DNA of 64,000 bases from Terrabacter aerolatus (GTDB taxonomy: Bacteria; Actinomycetota; Actinomycetes; Actinomycetales; Dermatophilaceae), in NCBI RefSeq assembly GCF_007991735.1, contig NZ_BJYX01000003.1, positions 1 to 64,000 on the forward strand. The letters are read 5' to 3'. The notes below the pieces were generated by a model, which worked only from the letters and a program-made list of their open reading frames with translations, searched no databases and was not told the origin of the DNA. Of this stretch, positions 1 through 14,328 are shown piece by piece (position 1 is the stretch's first letter; each line of letters opens with the position of its first letter). Position numbers and translations under genes: made by a program.

Positions 1-85
1 CATCAACCCCGGGACCGGCCAACTTCGCTCGCGATCACTCGCTCCGCGGTGGCGTCCGTTCCTCCCTGTCGGGCTGACGAAGAGA

Positions 86-115
86 ACATTAGCCCGGCCC
101 TCCGGGGAAAGACAA
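86..115 (-). promoter_or_regulatory. Sigma70-type promoter firing out of the window
   Basis: On the minus strand a TTGTCT hexamer (110-115) is followed after 18 bases by TAATGT (86-91), a good housekeeping -35/-10 pair. It lies downstream of the tyrS terminator, so it should serve a gene or operon beyond position 1. No start codon with a ribosome binding site is visible in bases 1-80, so the leader is long or the product is an RNA. An rRNA operon would fit but cannot be confirmed here. Confidence 0.5.
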
Positions 116-146
116 ATCCGTGCTCTCAGACCCCGCCGTGACGCAC

Positions 147-187
147 AAAAGGGGCGGATCCCCCTGCGCTGCAAGGGAATCCGCCCC
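147..187 (-). terminator. Rho-independent terminator of tyrS
   Basis: On the minus strand a 9-bp perfect outer stem (GGGGCGGAT pairing with ATCCGCCCC, 151-159 and 179-187) encloses a second partly paired section and is followed directly by TTTTG. It lies about 48 bases after the tyrS stop. This is the usual form of an intrinsic terminator. Confidence 0.85.
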
Positions 188-234
188 GATCACGGCTGTT
201 CGAGCCGACGGTTCAGCGTCCGGGGACCCGCACC

Positions 235-1494
235 TCACGCACGACGGGCCGCGGCCAGGTTGCGCCGGCCACGCTTGATGACGGCGACCGCGCCGTGCAG
301 GAAGTCCTGCTCCCCCAGCACCTGGTCGGGATCGGTCACCTTGACGTTGTTCAGCGAGGCTCCGCCCTCCCCGATCGCCCTCCTCGCGCTGTTGCGCGAG
401 TCGACGAGACCGACCGCCACGAGCGCGTCCACGAGCGAGGTCCCCACCGGGACCTGCGCCCCCGGCAGCTCCGACGTGGCGTCACCGAGCGTGCGGGCGT
501 CGAGGGCACCGAGGTCACCCTTGCCGAAAAGCGCCTCCGACGCCGCCTGGACCGCGGCGGTCGCGGCCGCGCCGTGCACGAGGGTCGTGACGTCGGCAGC
601 GAGGGCCTTCTGCGCCGCCCTGCGGAAGGGCTCCTCGGCGACCTGCCGCTCGAGCTCGACGATCTCGTCACGCGTGCGATCCGAGAGCGCCTTGAGCATG
701 CTGACGACCGAGGCGTCCTCGACGTTGAGGAAGTACTGGTAGAAGACGTACGGGCTCGTCATGTCCGCGCTGAGCCAGACGGCGTTGCCCTCCGACTTGC
801 CGAACTTGCGTCCCGTCGAGTCGACGAGCAGTGGCGTGGCGAGGGCGTGCACCGACGTGCCCTCGACCCGGTGGACGAGGTCGACGCCGGCGGTGATGTT
901 GCCCCACTGGTCGCTGCCGCCGATCTGCAACGTGCAGCCGCGGCTGCGGTGGAGCTCGAGGTAGTCGAGCGCCTGCAGCATCTGGTAGCTGAACTCGGTG
1001 TAGGAGATGCCCTGGTCGCTCTCGAGGCGCCGGGCGACCGCCTCCTTGCGGATCATCTGGTTGACCCGGAAGTGCCGACCGACGTCGCGGAGGAAGTCGA
1101 GCGCACTCATCGGCGCCGTCCAGTCGAGGTTGTTGACGAGGGTGGCCGCGTTCTCCCCCTCGAAGTCGAGCAGCGGCCCGACGAGCTGTTGGATCCGGCT
1201 CACCGCCGCGGCGATGGTGTCCTTGTCCTGGAGCACGCGCTCGGCGTCGGGCTTCGGGTCACCGATGAGTCCGGTGGAGCCGCCGACGAGGCAGATGACG
1301 TGGTGGCCGGCCGCCTGCATGCGCCGCATCACCGACAGCTGGACGAAGTTGCCGAAGTGCAGCGACGGCGCGCTCGGGTCGAACCCGCAATAGAGCGTGA
1401 TCGGCCCGTCGGCGAGTGCCTCGCGCAGCGCCGCCTCGTCGGTGGTCTGTGCCACCAGGCCGCGCCACTGCAGCTCGTCGAAGATGTCCGTCAC
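235..1494 (-). CDS. tyrS: Tyrosyl-tRNA synthetase
   Basis: Charges tRNA-Tyr with tyrosine in the cytoplasm. The 419-residue product has the class I signature as HFGN (residues 46-49, the HIGH equivalent), the KFGKS loop (230-234, the KMSKS equivalent), tyrosine-pocket segments around YCGFDPSAPS, and a C-terminal S4 RNA-binding domain from about residue 350. The GTG at 1494 is chosen because a GAGAGGA ribosome binding site lies just upstream and the protein then begins where the family does; an in-frame extension further upstream is not family-like. It is the last gene of the pheST-arg-mpg-tyrS block and ends at a clear terminator. Confidence 0.97.
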   Translation of the reverse strand: MTDIFDELQWRGLVAQTTDEAALREALADGPITLYCGFDPSAPSLHFGNFVQLSVMRRMQAAGHHVICLVGGSTGLIGDPKPDAERVLQDKDTIAAAVSRIQQLVGPLLDFEGENAATLVNNLDWTAPMSALDFLRDVGRHFRVNQMIRKEAVARRLESDQGISYTEFSYQMLQALDYLELHRSRGCTLQIGGSDQWGNITAGVDLVHRVEGTSVHALATPLLVDSTGRKFGKSEGNAVWLSADMTSPYVFYQYFLNVEDASVVSMLKALSDRTRDEIVELERQVAEEPFRRAAQKALAADVTTLVHGAAATAAVQAASEALFGKGDLGALDARTLGDATSELPGAQVPVGTSLVDALVAVGLVDSRNSARRAIGEGGASLNNVKVTDPDQVLGEQDFLHGAVAVIKRGRRNLAAARRA

Positions 1495-1603
1495 GGGTAT
1501 CGGTGTCCTCTCGTCCCGGCGGGCTCCCTGCCCACCCGGACACAGCCTGCCGTATGCCGCCACGCCGGTGCCAACGAGTACCACCCGTCCCGCGTGCCGA
1601 GCC

Positions 1604-2218
1604 CTAACGACCGGGCCGTCGCCGGCCCGGCCGGTAGGGGGACACGGTGGGTTCCCCGTCGAGCCAGAAGCGCCAGGGGTAGGACGTCCCGTCGCCACCG
1701 GGACCGCTGACCCCTACACGTGGCCCCGTCCGAACGCCGTGGCGGCCCTCCCGCGCGAGAGGGCCGCCGACGACGACCGGGGACCCGGGAGCGCACAGGT
1801 CGACGCCGGAGAGTCCACCCGTCACGCCCAGGGCGGCCGTCAGCCGTCCCGGCCCGCGGCACCAGTCACGCTCGCTCACGCCGGCCCGGCGCTCCGCCGC
1901 CACGTCGTGCCCCGCGACCACCTCCCCGGCCCGGAGGAGGACCACCTCCGGGACGTCCGGCTCCCCCGTGACCACGCAGAGCATCCAATGGTGTCCGTAG
2001 GTGAAGTAGACGAACGCGTGGCCGGCCGGACCGAAGACCGGGGCGTTGTGGCGGGTGGGCCGGCTCAGCACCCGGGACGCGGGGTCGACGCGTCCGGCAT
2101 ACGCCTCGGTCTCGGTGATGCGCACCGTCACCCCACCGTGCCGCACCCGGCACCCCAGCAGGTCGGCGCCCACCTCGAGCACCGGGCGGTCGAAGAACGA
2201 GCGGGGCAGGCTCTTCAC
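1604..2218 (-). CDS. 3-methyladenine DNA glycosylase paralogue (diverged Mpg/AAG)
   Basis: Member of the Mpg/AAG family, which removes alkylated or deaminated purines to start base-excision repair. It has 204 residues, a normal length. The general-base glutamate is present in TETEAY (E38), as are FVYFTYG and the GPRVGVSGPG C-terminal block. Compared with its neighbour and with human AAG, two pocket positions differ: the family histidine is R49 and the family asparagine is C81, and the conserved TPR-R segment is degraded. Its GTG start overlaps the upstream paralogue's TGA by 4 bases (GTGA), implying translational coupling. It is probably a duplicate with changed or reduced substrate range; activity is uncertain. 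Confidence 0.88.
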   Translation of the reverse strand: MKSLPRSFFDRPVLEVGADLLGCRVRHGGVTVRITETEAYAGRVDPASRVLSRPTRHNAPVFGPAGHAFVYFTYGHHWMLCVVTGEPDVPEVVLLRAGEVVAGHDVAAERRAGVSERDWCRGPGRLTAALGVTGGLSGVDLCAPGSPVVVGGPLAREGRHGVRTGPRVGVSGPGGDGTSYPWRFWLDGEPTVSPYRPGRRRPGR

Positions 2219-2862
2219 GCGCGGCGCCGGCGCACGACGCCCGGACGGTACGTCGACACGCTCGGGTCTGCGTCGACCCAGAAGCGCCACGGGAAGGCCG
2301 ACCCGTCACCTCCCGGCCCGCTCACGCCGACGCGCGGCCCGACCCGAACGCGGTCCGGCGCGACCGGCTCGCCCTCCGAGACGACGAGGTCGATGGGCTC
2401 GCCGATGGGCGGACGGCAGAAGTCGCGCCCGGTGTGCTCCTTCGTCATGGCGAGCGCCTGGCCGAGCCGTCCCGGCCCGCGCGCCCAGTCCCGCTCAGGC
2501 ACCGGTCCCCGTCGCGCACGGACGAGGTCATGACCGGCCACGACCTCACCGGCCCGCACGAGCACGGCGGACGCCGACCCCTCCTCGCCGACGACGAGGT
2601 TGACGCACCAGTGGTGCCCGTAGGTGAAGTAGACGTACGTGAAGCCGGGCGGCCCGAACATCGGACGCGTGCGCGGCGTCTCCCCGCGGAAGGCGTGCGA
2701 CCCCGGGTCGACCTCCCCGGCATACGCCTCCAGCTCGGTCAGCCGCAGCACGACGCCACCGTAGGAGAGGTGCCGACCCAGCAGCGCGGGCGCGACCTCG
2801 ACGGACGGTCGGGCGAAGAACTCGCGGGGCAGGCGGCGGTCGGCAGCACTCACCGACGACAC
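2215..2862 (-). CDS. mpg: 3-methyladenine DNA glycosylase (Mpg/AAG family)
   Basis: Excises alkylated purines from DNA as the first step of base-excision repair. The 215-residue product has the catalytic glutamate in TELEAYAGE (E45; most homologues read ETE, here ELE), the pocket histidine in GSHAFRG (H56), the TPRTR segment and the asparagine in CVNLVV (N88), so all key AAG residues are present. The start is uncertain: GTG at 2862 or at 2853, neither with a strong ribosome binding site. It follows argH by about 13 bases and overlaps a second family member, suggesting one transcript from the arg genes. Confidence 0.93.
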   Translation of the reverse strand: MSSVSAADRRLPREFFARPSVEVAPALLGRHLSYGGVVLRLTELEAYAGEVDPGSHAFRGETPRTRPMFGPPGFTYVYFTYGHHWCVNLVVGEEGSASAVLVRAGEVVAGHDLVRARRGPVPERDWARGPGRLGQALAMTKEHTGRDFCRPPIGEPIDLVVSEGEPVAPDRVRVGPRVGVSGPGGDGSAFPWRFWVDADPSVSTYRPGVVRRRRA

Positions 2863-2875
2863 GCTAACCGCAGGG

Positions 2876-6121
<3,246 letters not shown>

Positions 6122-6125
<4 letters not shown>

Positions 6126-7131
6126 GGGGTCTCCTCAGGCGTCGGGGCGGAAGCGGCAGGGGCGGCGGGGCCCGGGGCCGGCTGGGACCCGGTGATGTCG
6201 GGCAGGACCATGGTGCCGATCCCCTCGTCCGTGAAGATCTCGAGCAGGATCGAGTGCGGCTTGCGCCCGTCGACGACGTGGGTCTGGGGCACCCCGCCCT
6301 CGACGGCTCGGATGCAGGCCTCGAGCTTGGGCACCATGCCGTGGTCGACCCGCGTGAGGAGCTCGCGTGCCGCGCTGACCGTGATCGTCGAGAGCAGCGA
6401 GCTGCGGTCGGGCCAGCCGGCGTAGATGCCCTCGACGTCGGTGAGCACGACGAGCTTCTCGGCCCCCAGGGCGACGGCGATCGCGGCCGCAGCGGTGTCG
6501 GCGTTGACGTTGAGCACCTGTCCCTCGACGTCGAGGTCGGGGGCGACGGTGGACACGACCGGCACCCGGCCGGCGTCGAGGATGTCGAGGATCGCCGAGG
6601 GATTGACGCTCTCGACGTCGCCCACGAGCCCGAGGTCGACCTCCTCGCCGTCGACGACGGTGCCGCGCCGACGTGCCCCGAGCAGGGCGGCGTCCTCGCC
6701 GGACAGGCCCACGGCGATCGGGCCGTGCTGGTTGAGCAGACCGACGAGCTCACGCCCGACCTGACCGGTGAGCACCATGCGCACGACGTCCATGACCTCG
6801 GGTGTCGTGACCCGCAGCCCGCCCTTGAACTCGCTGACGAGGCCCACGCGCTCGAGCATGGCCTTGATCTGCGGACCGCCGCCGTGGACGACGACGGGGC
6901 GCAGGCCGGCATACCTGAGGAAGGCGATGTCCTCGGCGAAGGCGGCCTTGAGCTCGTCGTCGACCATGGCGTTGCCGCCGTACTTCACGACGACGAGGGC
7001 ACCGCGGAACCGCTCGAGCCACGGGAGCGCCTCGACGAGGGTCGCGGCCTTGCTCGCCGCCACCCGGATGGCTGCGGCGTCGATGAGGCCCCGGAGGTCG
7101 GCGGGCTGGTCTGGACGGGTGCTCGCGCTGG

Positions 7132-7135
<4 letters not shown>
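6122..7135 (-). CDS. argB: N-acetylglutamate kinase
   Basis: Second step of arginine synthesis: phosphorylates N-acetylglutamate. It belongs to the amino-acid-kinase fold, with the KYGGNAM phosphate loop (51-57), HGGGPQI and a nucleotide-binding [12 protein letters not shown] segment. The N-terminal helix before the core (about 1-40) resembles that of arginine-inhibitable hexameric enzymes; feedback inhibition is therefore likely but inferred. A short Pro/Ala-rich tail follows the conserved end. It has 337 residues and 4-base overlaps with argJ upstream and argD downstream. Confidence 0.97.
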
Positions 7136-9371
<2,236 letters not shown>

Positions 9372-9380
9372 TTCAGGGTC

Positions 9381-11939
9381 TCAGCGTTGGATGGCCCCCG
9401 TCGCGGACGTCGCGGCCGCCACCGCAGCGTCGCGGAACCCGTTGACCTCGTCGGTCGTCAGGGTCCGGTCCGGAGCCCGGAAGGTGAGCCGGTAGGCGAG
9501 GGACCGGTGCCCGGCCTCGATGCGCTCGCCCTCGTAGACGTCGAAGAGGACGACCGACTCGAGCGACTCCCCCGCGCCCGAGCGCAGCGCGGCCTCGACG
9601 TCGGCCGCCGCGACGTCGGACGCGACGAGCAGGGCGATGTCGGTCATCGCGGGCGGGAAGCTCGAGAACGAACGGGCCTGAACGGGGTCTGCGCTCGCCG
9701 CGACGAGCACGTCGACGTCGAACTCCGCCGCCACCGTGCGCGCCGGCAGGTCGAGGGCGGCGACCACCTTCGGGTGCAGCTCGCCCGCGTGACCCACGAG
9801 CGTGCCGTCGGCCAGCGTGATCCGGGCGCAGCGGCCCGGGTGCCACGGGGCGTGGCCCGCGTCGTTGCCGACGACGACGGGCACGGCCAGGGCGGCAGCC
9901 GCGGCCTGCACGGCGGCGACCATGTCGCTCCAGTCGGCGGCGCGGCCGGGGCCCCACCATCCCGCCTGCTCGGCCTGGCCCGTCGCGAGGATGCCCGCGC
10001 GACGCGGCTGGTCGGGCACGGCGGCATACAGCCGGGTGAGCGTCTCGGCGTCGGGCCGGGAGGCGACCCCGGGGATCGGCGCCGTGCCGAGCGATGCGCC
10101 GGGACGGAAGACGAGGCCCAGCTCGTAGATCGCGACGTCCTTGTGCCCACGCGCGACGTTGCGGCGCAGCGTGTCGACGAGGCTCGCGAGGATCGACGTG
10201 CGCAGCAGCGGCCGCTCCTCGGACAGGGGGTTGGCGAGCCGCACCGCGTGGCGGCGGTCGTCGTCGGCCGGCAGCATGAGGTGGTCGGCGAGCTCCTCGG
10301 AGACGAACGGGTAGCTGAGCACCTCGGTCAGCCCGGCGCCGGCGAGCGCGTCCGCGACGACCCGGCGGGCCTTCTGCCCGTGGGTCAGGCCGCGACCGTC
10401 GCTCGGCGTCGGGGTGATCGACGGGATGTTGTTGTAGCCGTCGATCCGGGCGACCTCCTCGGCGTAGTCGGGAGCGTCGACGAGGTCGGGGCGCCACGAC
10501 GGGGGCGTCACGAGGACGTGGGTCTCGTCGGCGCCCTGACCGGACTCCTCGACCCGGCACCCGAGGTCGCGCAGGATCCCGACGACGCGTTCGCGCGGGT
10601 AGTCGACGCCGACGATGCGCGCGGGCTCGGTGACGTCGAGCAGGTATGCCGTGCGGCCCGTCGTGCGGTCGACGTCGGTGACGTCGGGGTCGACGGTGCC
10701 CCCGCCGTGCTCGACGAGAAGGTCGACGGCCAGCTGCGCGGCAGCCGCTGTCACCTCGGGGTCCACCCCGCGCTCGAAGCGCTTGGAGGCCTCGGTGATG
10801 AGCCGGTGCCGGCGCGAGGAGCGGGCCACGGTCGTCGGGTCGAAGTGGGCCGCCTCGATGAGGACGTCGGTCGTCGTGTCGGTCACCTCCGAGGACGCGC
10901 CGCCCATGACGCCGGCGATGGCGAGCGGCTGCTCCCCACCGTCGGTGATGAGCAGGTCGTCGGGGTGCAGGGTGCGCTCGACGTCGTCGAGCGTCTTCAG
11001 CGTCTCGCCCCCACGGGCCCGTCGCACGACGATCGAGCCGGAGAGCCGGTCGACGTCGAAGGCGTGCAGCGGCTGGCCCAGCGCGAGCATGACGTAGTTG
11101 GTCACGTCGACGGCGAGCGAGATCGGACGCATGCCCATCTGCGTCAGGCGCTTGCTCATCCACGCCGGCGACGGCCGCGTCGGGTCGATGCCCCGCACGA
11201 TGCGGGCGACGTAGCGGTCGCAGCCGTCGTTGCCCTCGATCGGTGACTCGTCCTTGAGCTCGACGGCGTAGCCGCCGGTCGTGGCCTCCGGCACCGCGAT
11301 CTCGGCGGGGTCCCGGTAGCCGCCCTCAGGGCTGCCCTGGGCGTGCCAGTACTCGCGGGCCAGGCCGCGCACCGAGAAGCAGTAGCCACGGTCGGGCGTC
11401 ACGTTGGTCTCGACGGTCTCCTCGCCGAGCCCGAGCAGCGCGATGGCGTCGTCGCCCGGCTCGACGCTCGCGGCCTTCTCCGCGCCGAGCAGGCGGCTCA
11501 GCACGATGATGCCCTCGTGGTCGTGGCCCAGGCCGATCTCGTCCTCGGCGCAGATCATCCCGTTGGACACGTGCCCGTAGGTCTTGCGCGCGGCGATCGC
11601 GAAGCCCCCGGGCAGCACGGCGCCGGGCAGGACGCAGACGACGAGGTCGCCGACCTCGAAGTTGTGGGCGCCGCAGACGATCTCCTGGTGCTTGCCCTCG
11701 GTCAGCATCTGGCCGTTCCGGCCGACGTCGACGGTGCACCAGCGGATCGTCTTGCCGTTCTTCTGCGGTTCGAGCTCGAACGAGAGGACCCGGCCGACGA
11801 CCAGCGGACCCGTGATGTCGCCACCGTGGAGGTCCTCCTCCTCCAGGCCGACGCGCACGAGGCTGGCGGCCACGTCGGCACCCCGGGCCCCGGGCGCGAG
11901 GTCGGTGTACTCGGCGAGCCAGCTGAGCGGCATACGCAT
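9381..11939 (-). CDS. pheT: Phenylalanyl-tRNA synthetase beta subunit
   Basis: Beta chain of the alpha2-beta2 enzyme that charges tRNA-Phe. The 852-residue chain has an N-terminal OB-fold tRNA-binding domain (about 40-150; GPLVVGRVLS), the B3/B4 region, a B5 domain, a class II core-like domain and a C-terminal FDX-ACB anticodon domain ending near the stop. The ATG at 11939 (MRMPLSW) lies one base after the pheS stop. A second in-frame ATG two codons later is less likely. It ends 45 bases before argC. Confidence 0.97.
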   Translation of the reverse strand: MRMPLSWLAEYTDLAPGARGADVAASLVRVGLEEEDLHGGDITGPLVVGRVLSFELEPQKNGKTIRWCTVDVGRNGQMLTEGKHQEIVCGAHNFEVGDLVVCVLPGAVLPGGFAIAARKTYGHVSNGMICAEDEIGLGHDHEGIIVLSRLLGAEKAASVEPGDDAIALLGLGEETVETNVTPDRGYCFSVRGLAREYWHAQGSPEGGYRDPAEIAVPEATTGGYAVELKDESPIEGNDGCDRYVARIVRGIDPTRPSPAWMSKRLTQMGMRPISLAVDVTNYVMLALGQPLHAFDVDRLSGSIVVRRARGGETLKTLDDVERTLHPDDLLITDGGEQPLAIAGVMGGASSEVTDTTTDVLIEAAHFDPTTVARSSRRHRLITEASKRFERGVDPEVTAAAAQLAVDLLVEHGGGTVDPDVTDVDRTTGRTAYLLDVTEPARIVGVDYPRERVVGILRDLGCRVEESGQGADETHVLVTPPSWRPDLVDAPDYAEEVARIDGYNNIPSITPTPSDGRGLTHGQKARRVVADALAGAGLTEVLSYPFVSEELADHLMLPADDDRRHAVRLANPLSEERPLLRTSILASLVDTLRRNVARGHKDVAIYELGLVFRPGASLGTAPIPGVASRPDAETLTRLYAAVPDQPRRAGILATGQAEQAGWWGPGRAADWSDMVAAVQAAAAALAVPVVVGNDAGHAPWHPGRCARITLADGTLVGHAGELHPKVVAALDLPARTVAAEFDVDVLVAASADPVQARSFSSFPPAMTDIALLVASDVAAADVEAALRSGAGESLESVVLFDVYEGERIEAGHRSLAYRLTFRAPDRTLTTDEVNGFRDAAVAAATSATGAIQR

Positions 11940-11940
11940 G

Positions 11941-13050
11941 TCAGACCCCCATCCCGAACTGCTGCGAGAAGCGGACGTCGCCCTCGACGATCTCGTGCAT
12001 CCCCTGGACCCCGTGGCGCAGCTGGAGCGCCCGCTCGATGCCGAGCCCGAACGCGAACCCCGAGTAGACGTCGGGGTCGATGCCGCAGGTGCGCAGGACC
12101 TTGCGGTTGACCATGCCGGAGCCACCGAGCTCGATCCAGCCCGAGCCGCCGCACGTGCGGCACGGCTCGGCGCTCCCCCAGGTCTCCTCGCCGTGGCAGG
12201 CGAAGCAGAGGAAGTCGGTCTCCATGCTCGGTTCGGTGAAGGGGAAGTAGTTGGCGCGGACGCGGGTGCGCGTCTCCTCGCCGAACATGATGCGGACGAA
12301 CGCATCGAGCGCGCCGCGCAGGTGGGCCATCGTCAGGCCCTTGTCGATGGCGAGGCACTCGATCTGGTGGAAGACCGGGGTGTGCGTCGCGTCGAGGTCG
12401 TCGGTGCGGAAGACCTTGCCGGGGGCCACGATGTAGATCGGCGGCTCCTTCTCGAGCATCGTGCGGATCTGCACCGGCGAGGTCTGCGTGCGCAGCACGA
12501 GACCCGAGTCGACGGGGTCGAGGAAGAAGGTGTCCTGCATCTGCCGCGCGGGGTGGTCCGGCCCGAGGTTGAGCGCGTCGAAGTTGAGCCACTCGCTCTC
12601 TAGCTCCGGGCCCTCCGCGACCTCCCAGCCCATCCCGACGAAGGCGTCGACGAGGCGCTGGGCCACGAGCTCGATGGGGTGACGGGCGCCGAGCTGGCGC
12701 CGGAGCGCCGGGACGGTGACGTCGACCCGCTCCTCGACGAGGATGCGCTCGTCGCGCTCGGTCTCGAGCTCGGCCTGACGGGCCGTGAGGGCCTGCCCCA
12801 CGCGGCCGCGGGCCTGACCCACCCGCTTGCCGGCCTCGGCCTTGGCGCTGGGCGGCAGCGCGCCGATCTCGCGGTTGGCGAGGGCCAGCGGGCTCTTCTC
12901 GCCCTGGTGCGCGATGCGCACGGCCTTGAGGTCGTCGAGGGAGGCGGCTGCGGCGATGGCCGTGAGCGCGTCCTGCACCGCTGCGTCGACGTTCGCCGGG
13001 TCGAGCGCGGAGACCTCGACCGGGTCGTAGTTCGTGTTGGGTCCGGACAT
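11941..13050 (-). CDS. pheS: Phenylalanyl-tRNA synthetase alpha subunit
   Basis: Catalytic alpha chain of PheRS. It has 369 residues: an N-terminal coiled-coil tRNA-binding arm (about 20-100), then the class II core with HPARQMQDTFF, the GKVFRTDDLDATHTP substrate region and the motif-3-like GFAFGLGIERALQLRHG near the C terminus. The ATG start is at 13050 with only a weak ribosome binding site. A TAGACT hexamer lies about 55 bases upstream and could be a -10 element, so pheST probably has its own promoter behind the kinase gene. Confidence 0.97.
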   Translation of the reverse strand: MSGPNTNYDPVEVSALDPANVDAAVQDALTAIAAAASLDDLKAVRIAHQGEKSPLALANREIGALPPSAKAEAGKRVGQARGRVGQALTARQAELETERDERILVEERVDVTVPALRRQLGARHPIELVAQRLVDAFVGMGWEVAEGPELESEWLNFDALNLGPDHPARQMQDTFFLDPVDSGLVLRTQTSPVQIRTMLEKEPPIYIVAPGKVFRTDDLDATHTPVFHQIECLAIDKGLTMAHLRGALDAFVRIMFGEETRTRVRANYFPFTEPSMETDFLCFACHGEETWGSAEPCRTCGGSGWIELGGSGMVNRKVLRTCGIDPDVYSGFAFGLGIERALQLRHGVQGMHEIVEGDVRFSQQFGMGV

Positions 13051-13157
13051 CGGCGTGCGTTCGCTGCTCTCGCTCGGGTTCTCGATGGGCTGTCGTGCGG
13101 TTGCCCAGTCTAGGGGCGAGGCCGATCCGGACCGTGGTGCGTCCCGCGGAGGGGTGG

Positions 13158-14279
13158 TCAGCTGCCGACGACCGCCGGCAGCCCCGCCGGCAGCGCCACG
13201 ACGAAGCGCGCCCCGCCGCTGTCGCCGTCGCTGACGTGGACCGAGCCGCCGTGGGCCTCGACGAGCCCCCGCACGACGTAGAGGCCGAGCCCGGTGCTCG
13301 CGTTGGAGGGGCCGTGCCAGAAGCGTCCGAAGATCTTCTCGCGGTCGGACGGGGGTATGCCGTCCCCCTCGTCCTCGACCTCGACGACGACCGACTCGGG
13401 AGCGTCACCGAGCGCCCCCGCGCGGTCGAGCGTCACCGTGACCTTGCCGGCTCCGTGGAGCAGGCCGTTCTCGATGAGGTTGAAGAAGATCTGCTCCAGG
13501 CGGTCGGTGTCGGCCCACATCTGCGGGAGGCCGTGGTCACGGGCGCGCCCACCGAGGCGGAGCTCGACGGTCCCGGTCGAGCGGCCCAGCTCGTAGCGGA
13601 CGACGTGGGTCGTGAGCAGGGCGTGCAGGTCGACGGGTCCCAGCCGGAGGTTGAGGCTGTCGGAGTCGAGGCGCGAGATGTCGAGCAGCTCGGTGATGAG
13701 CCGCGTCAGGCGGGTGGCGTCGGACTCGATCGTCTCGATCATGAGGCGCTTCTGCTCGTCGGAGAAGCGGTCCCACCGCCGCAGCAGGCTGCTCGTGAAG
13801 CCCGTGACCGACGTCAGTGGTGCCCTCAGCTCGTGGGCCACCGTCGAGAGCACCGAGGCCTGGTCACGCTCGGCCCGCTGCCGGTCCTCGGCGTCACGCA
13901 GGCCGAGCACGACCCGCTCGACGGTGTGGTCGCTGCCGGAGCGGAGGTAGCGGGCGGTGACGAGGACGTCCTGGCCCCTGGGGGCGACGAGCAGCTTCTC
14001 GCGGTGGCCCGGGCGGCTCGGCAGGCCGTTCCACGGGTCGGTGTGTGCCCACCAGTCGCGGCCGTACTTGTCGGTCAGGGGCAGACCGTCCGCGAGGGTG
14101 CGACCCACGAGGGCCGAGGCGTCGCAGTCGAGGATGCGCAGGGCCTCGGCGTTGGCGAAGTGGATGCGCCGGTCGCTCCCGACGACGACGAGGCCGTCGG
14201 GGAGCAGCTCGGCCACCTCGGCGACAGGATCCGACGCCGATCCCGGCGGCAGCGCACCGGTCCCGTCGACGGAGGTCAT
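13158..14279 (-). CDS. PAS-domain sensor histidine kinase (orphan, soluble)
   Basis: A 373-residue two-component histidine kinase without a visible membrane segment. Domains in order: a PAS domain (about 20-130; LPDGLVVVGSDRRIHFAN), a HisKA dimerisation domain with the phospho-acceptor H149 in STVAHELRAPLTS, and a HATPase domain with the N box (NLIENGLLHG), G1 (DEGDGI) and G2 (GLGLYVV). All catalytic motifs look intact. No response regulator is adjacent; neighbours are translation genes (rRNA methylase, pheST). The ligand of the PAS domain is unknown. The ATG lies 6 bases after a TATCCT hexamer, which suggests a leaderless transcript of its own. Confidence 0.93.
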   Translation of the reverse strand: MTSVDGTGALPPGSASDPVAEVAELLPDGLVVVGSDRRIHFANAEALRILDCDASALVGRTLADGLPLTDKYGRDWWAHTDPWNGLPSRPGHREKLLVAPRGQDVLVTARYLRSGSDHTVERVVLGLRDAEDRQRAERDQASVLSTVAHELRAPLTSVTGFTSSLLRRWDRFSDEQKRLMIETIESDATRLTRLITELLDISRLDSDSLNLRLGPVDLHALLTTHVVRYELGRSTGTVELRLGGRARDHGLPQMWADTDRLEQIFFNLIENGLLHGAGKVTVTLDRAGALGDAPESVVVEVEDEGDGIPPSDREKIFGRFWHGPSNASTGLGLYVVRGLVEAHGGSVHVSDGDSGGARFVVALPAGLPAVVGS

Positions 14280-14285
14280 GGCCCG

Positions 14286-14291
14286 AGGATA
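14286..14291 (-). promoter_or_regulatory. -10 hexamer of the kinase gene
   Basis: TATCCT on the minus strand ends exactly 6 bases before the ATG of the histidine kinase, placing the predicted transcript start at the first base of the start codon. There is no ribosome binding site in this gap. This is the geometry of leaderless actinobacterial mRNAs. Confidence 0.5.
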
Positions 14292-14328
14292 GCCACGGGC
14301 GGGCGCGGGGAGCGCGACGAGGGTCGTC

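Noticed and set aside
295-1710. Long plus-strand open frame opposite tyrS, and many similar long frames opposite other genes
   Set aside because: High GC removes stop codons from antisense frames. These are Arg/Ala/Pro-rich, have no family match, and lie opposite genes with clear motifs.
1604-2862. Pair of Mpg frames as one gene broken by a frameshift
   Set aside because: Each frame is a full-length family member with its own catalytic block; they are tandem paralogues.
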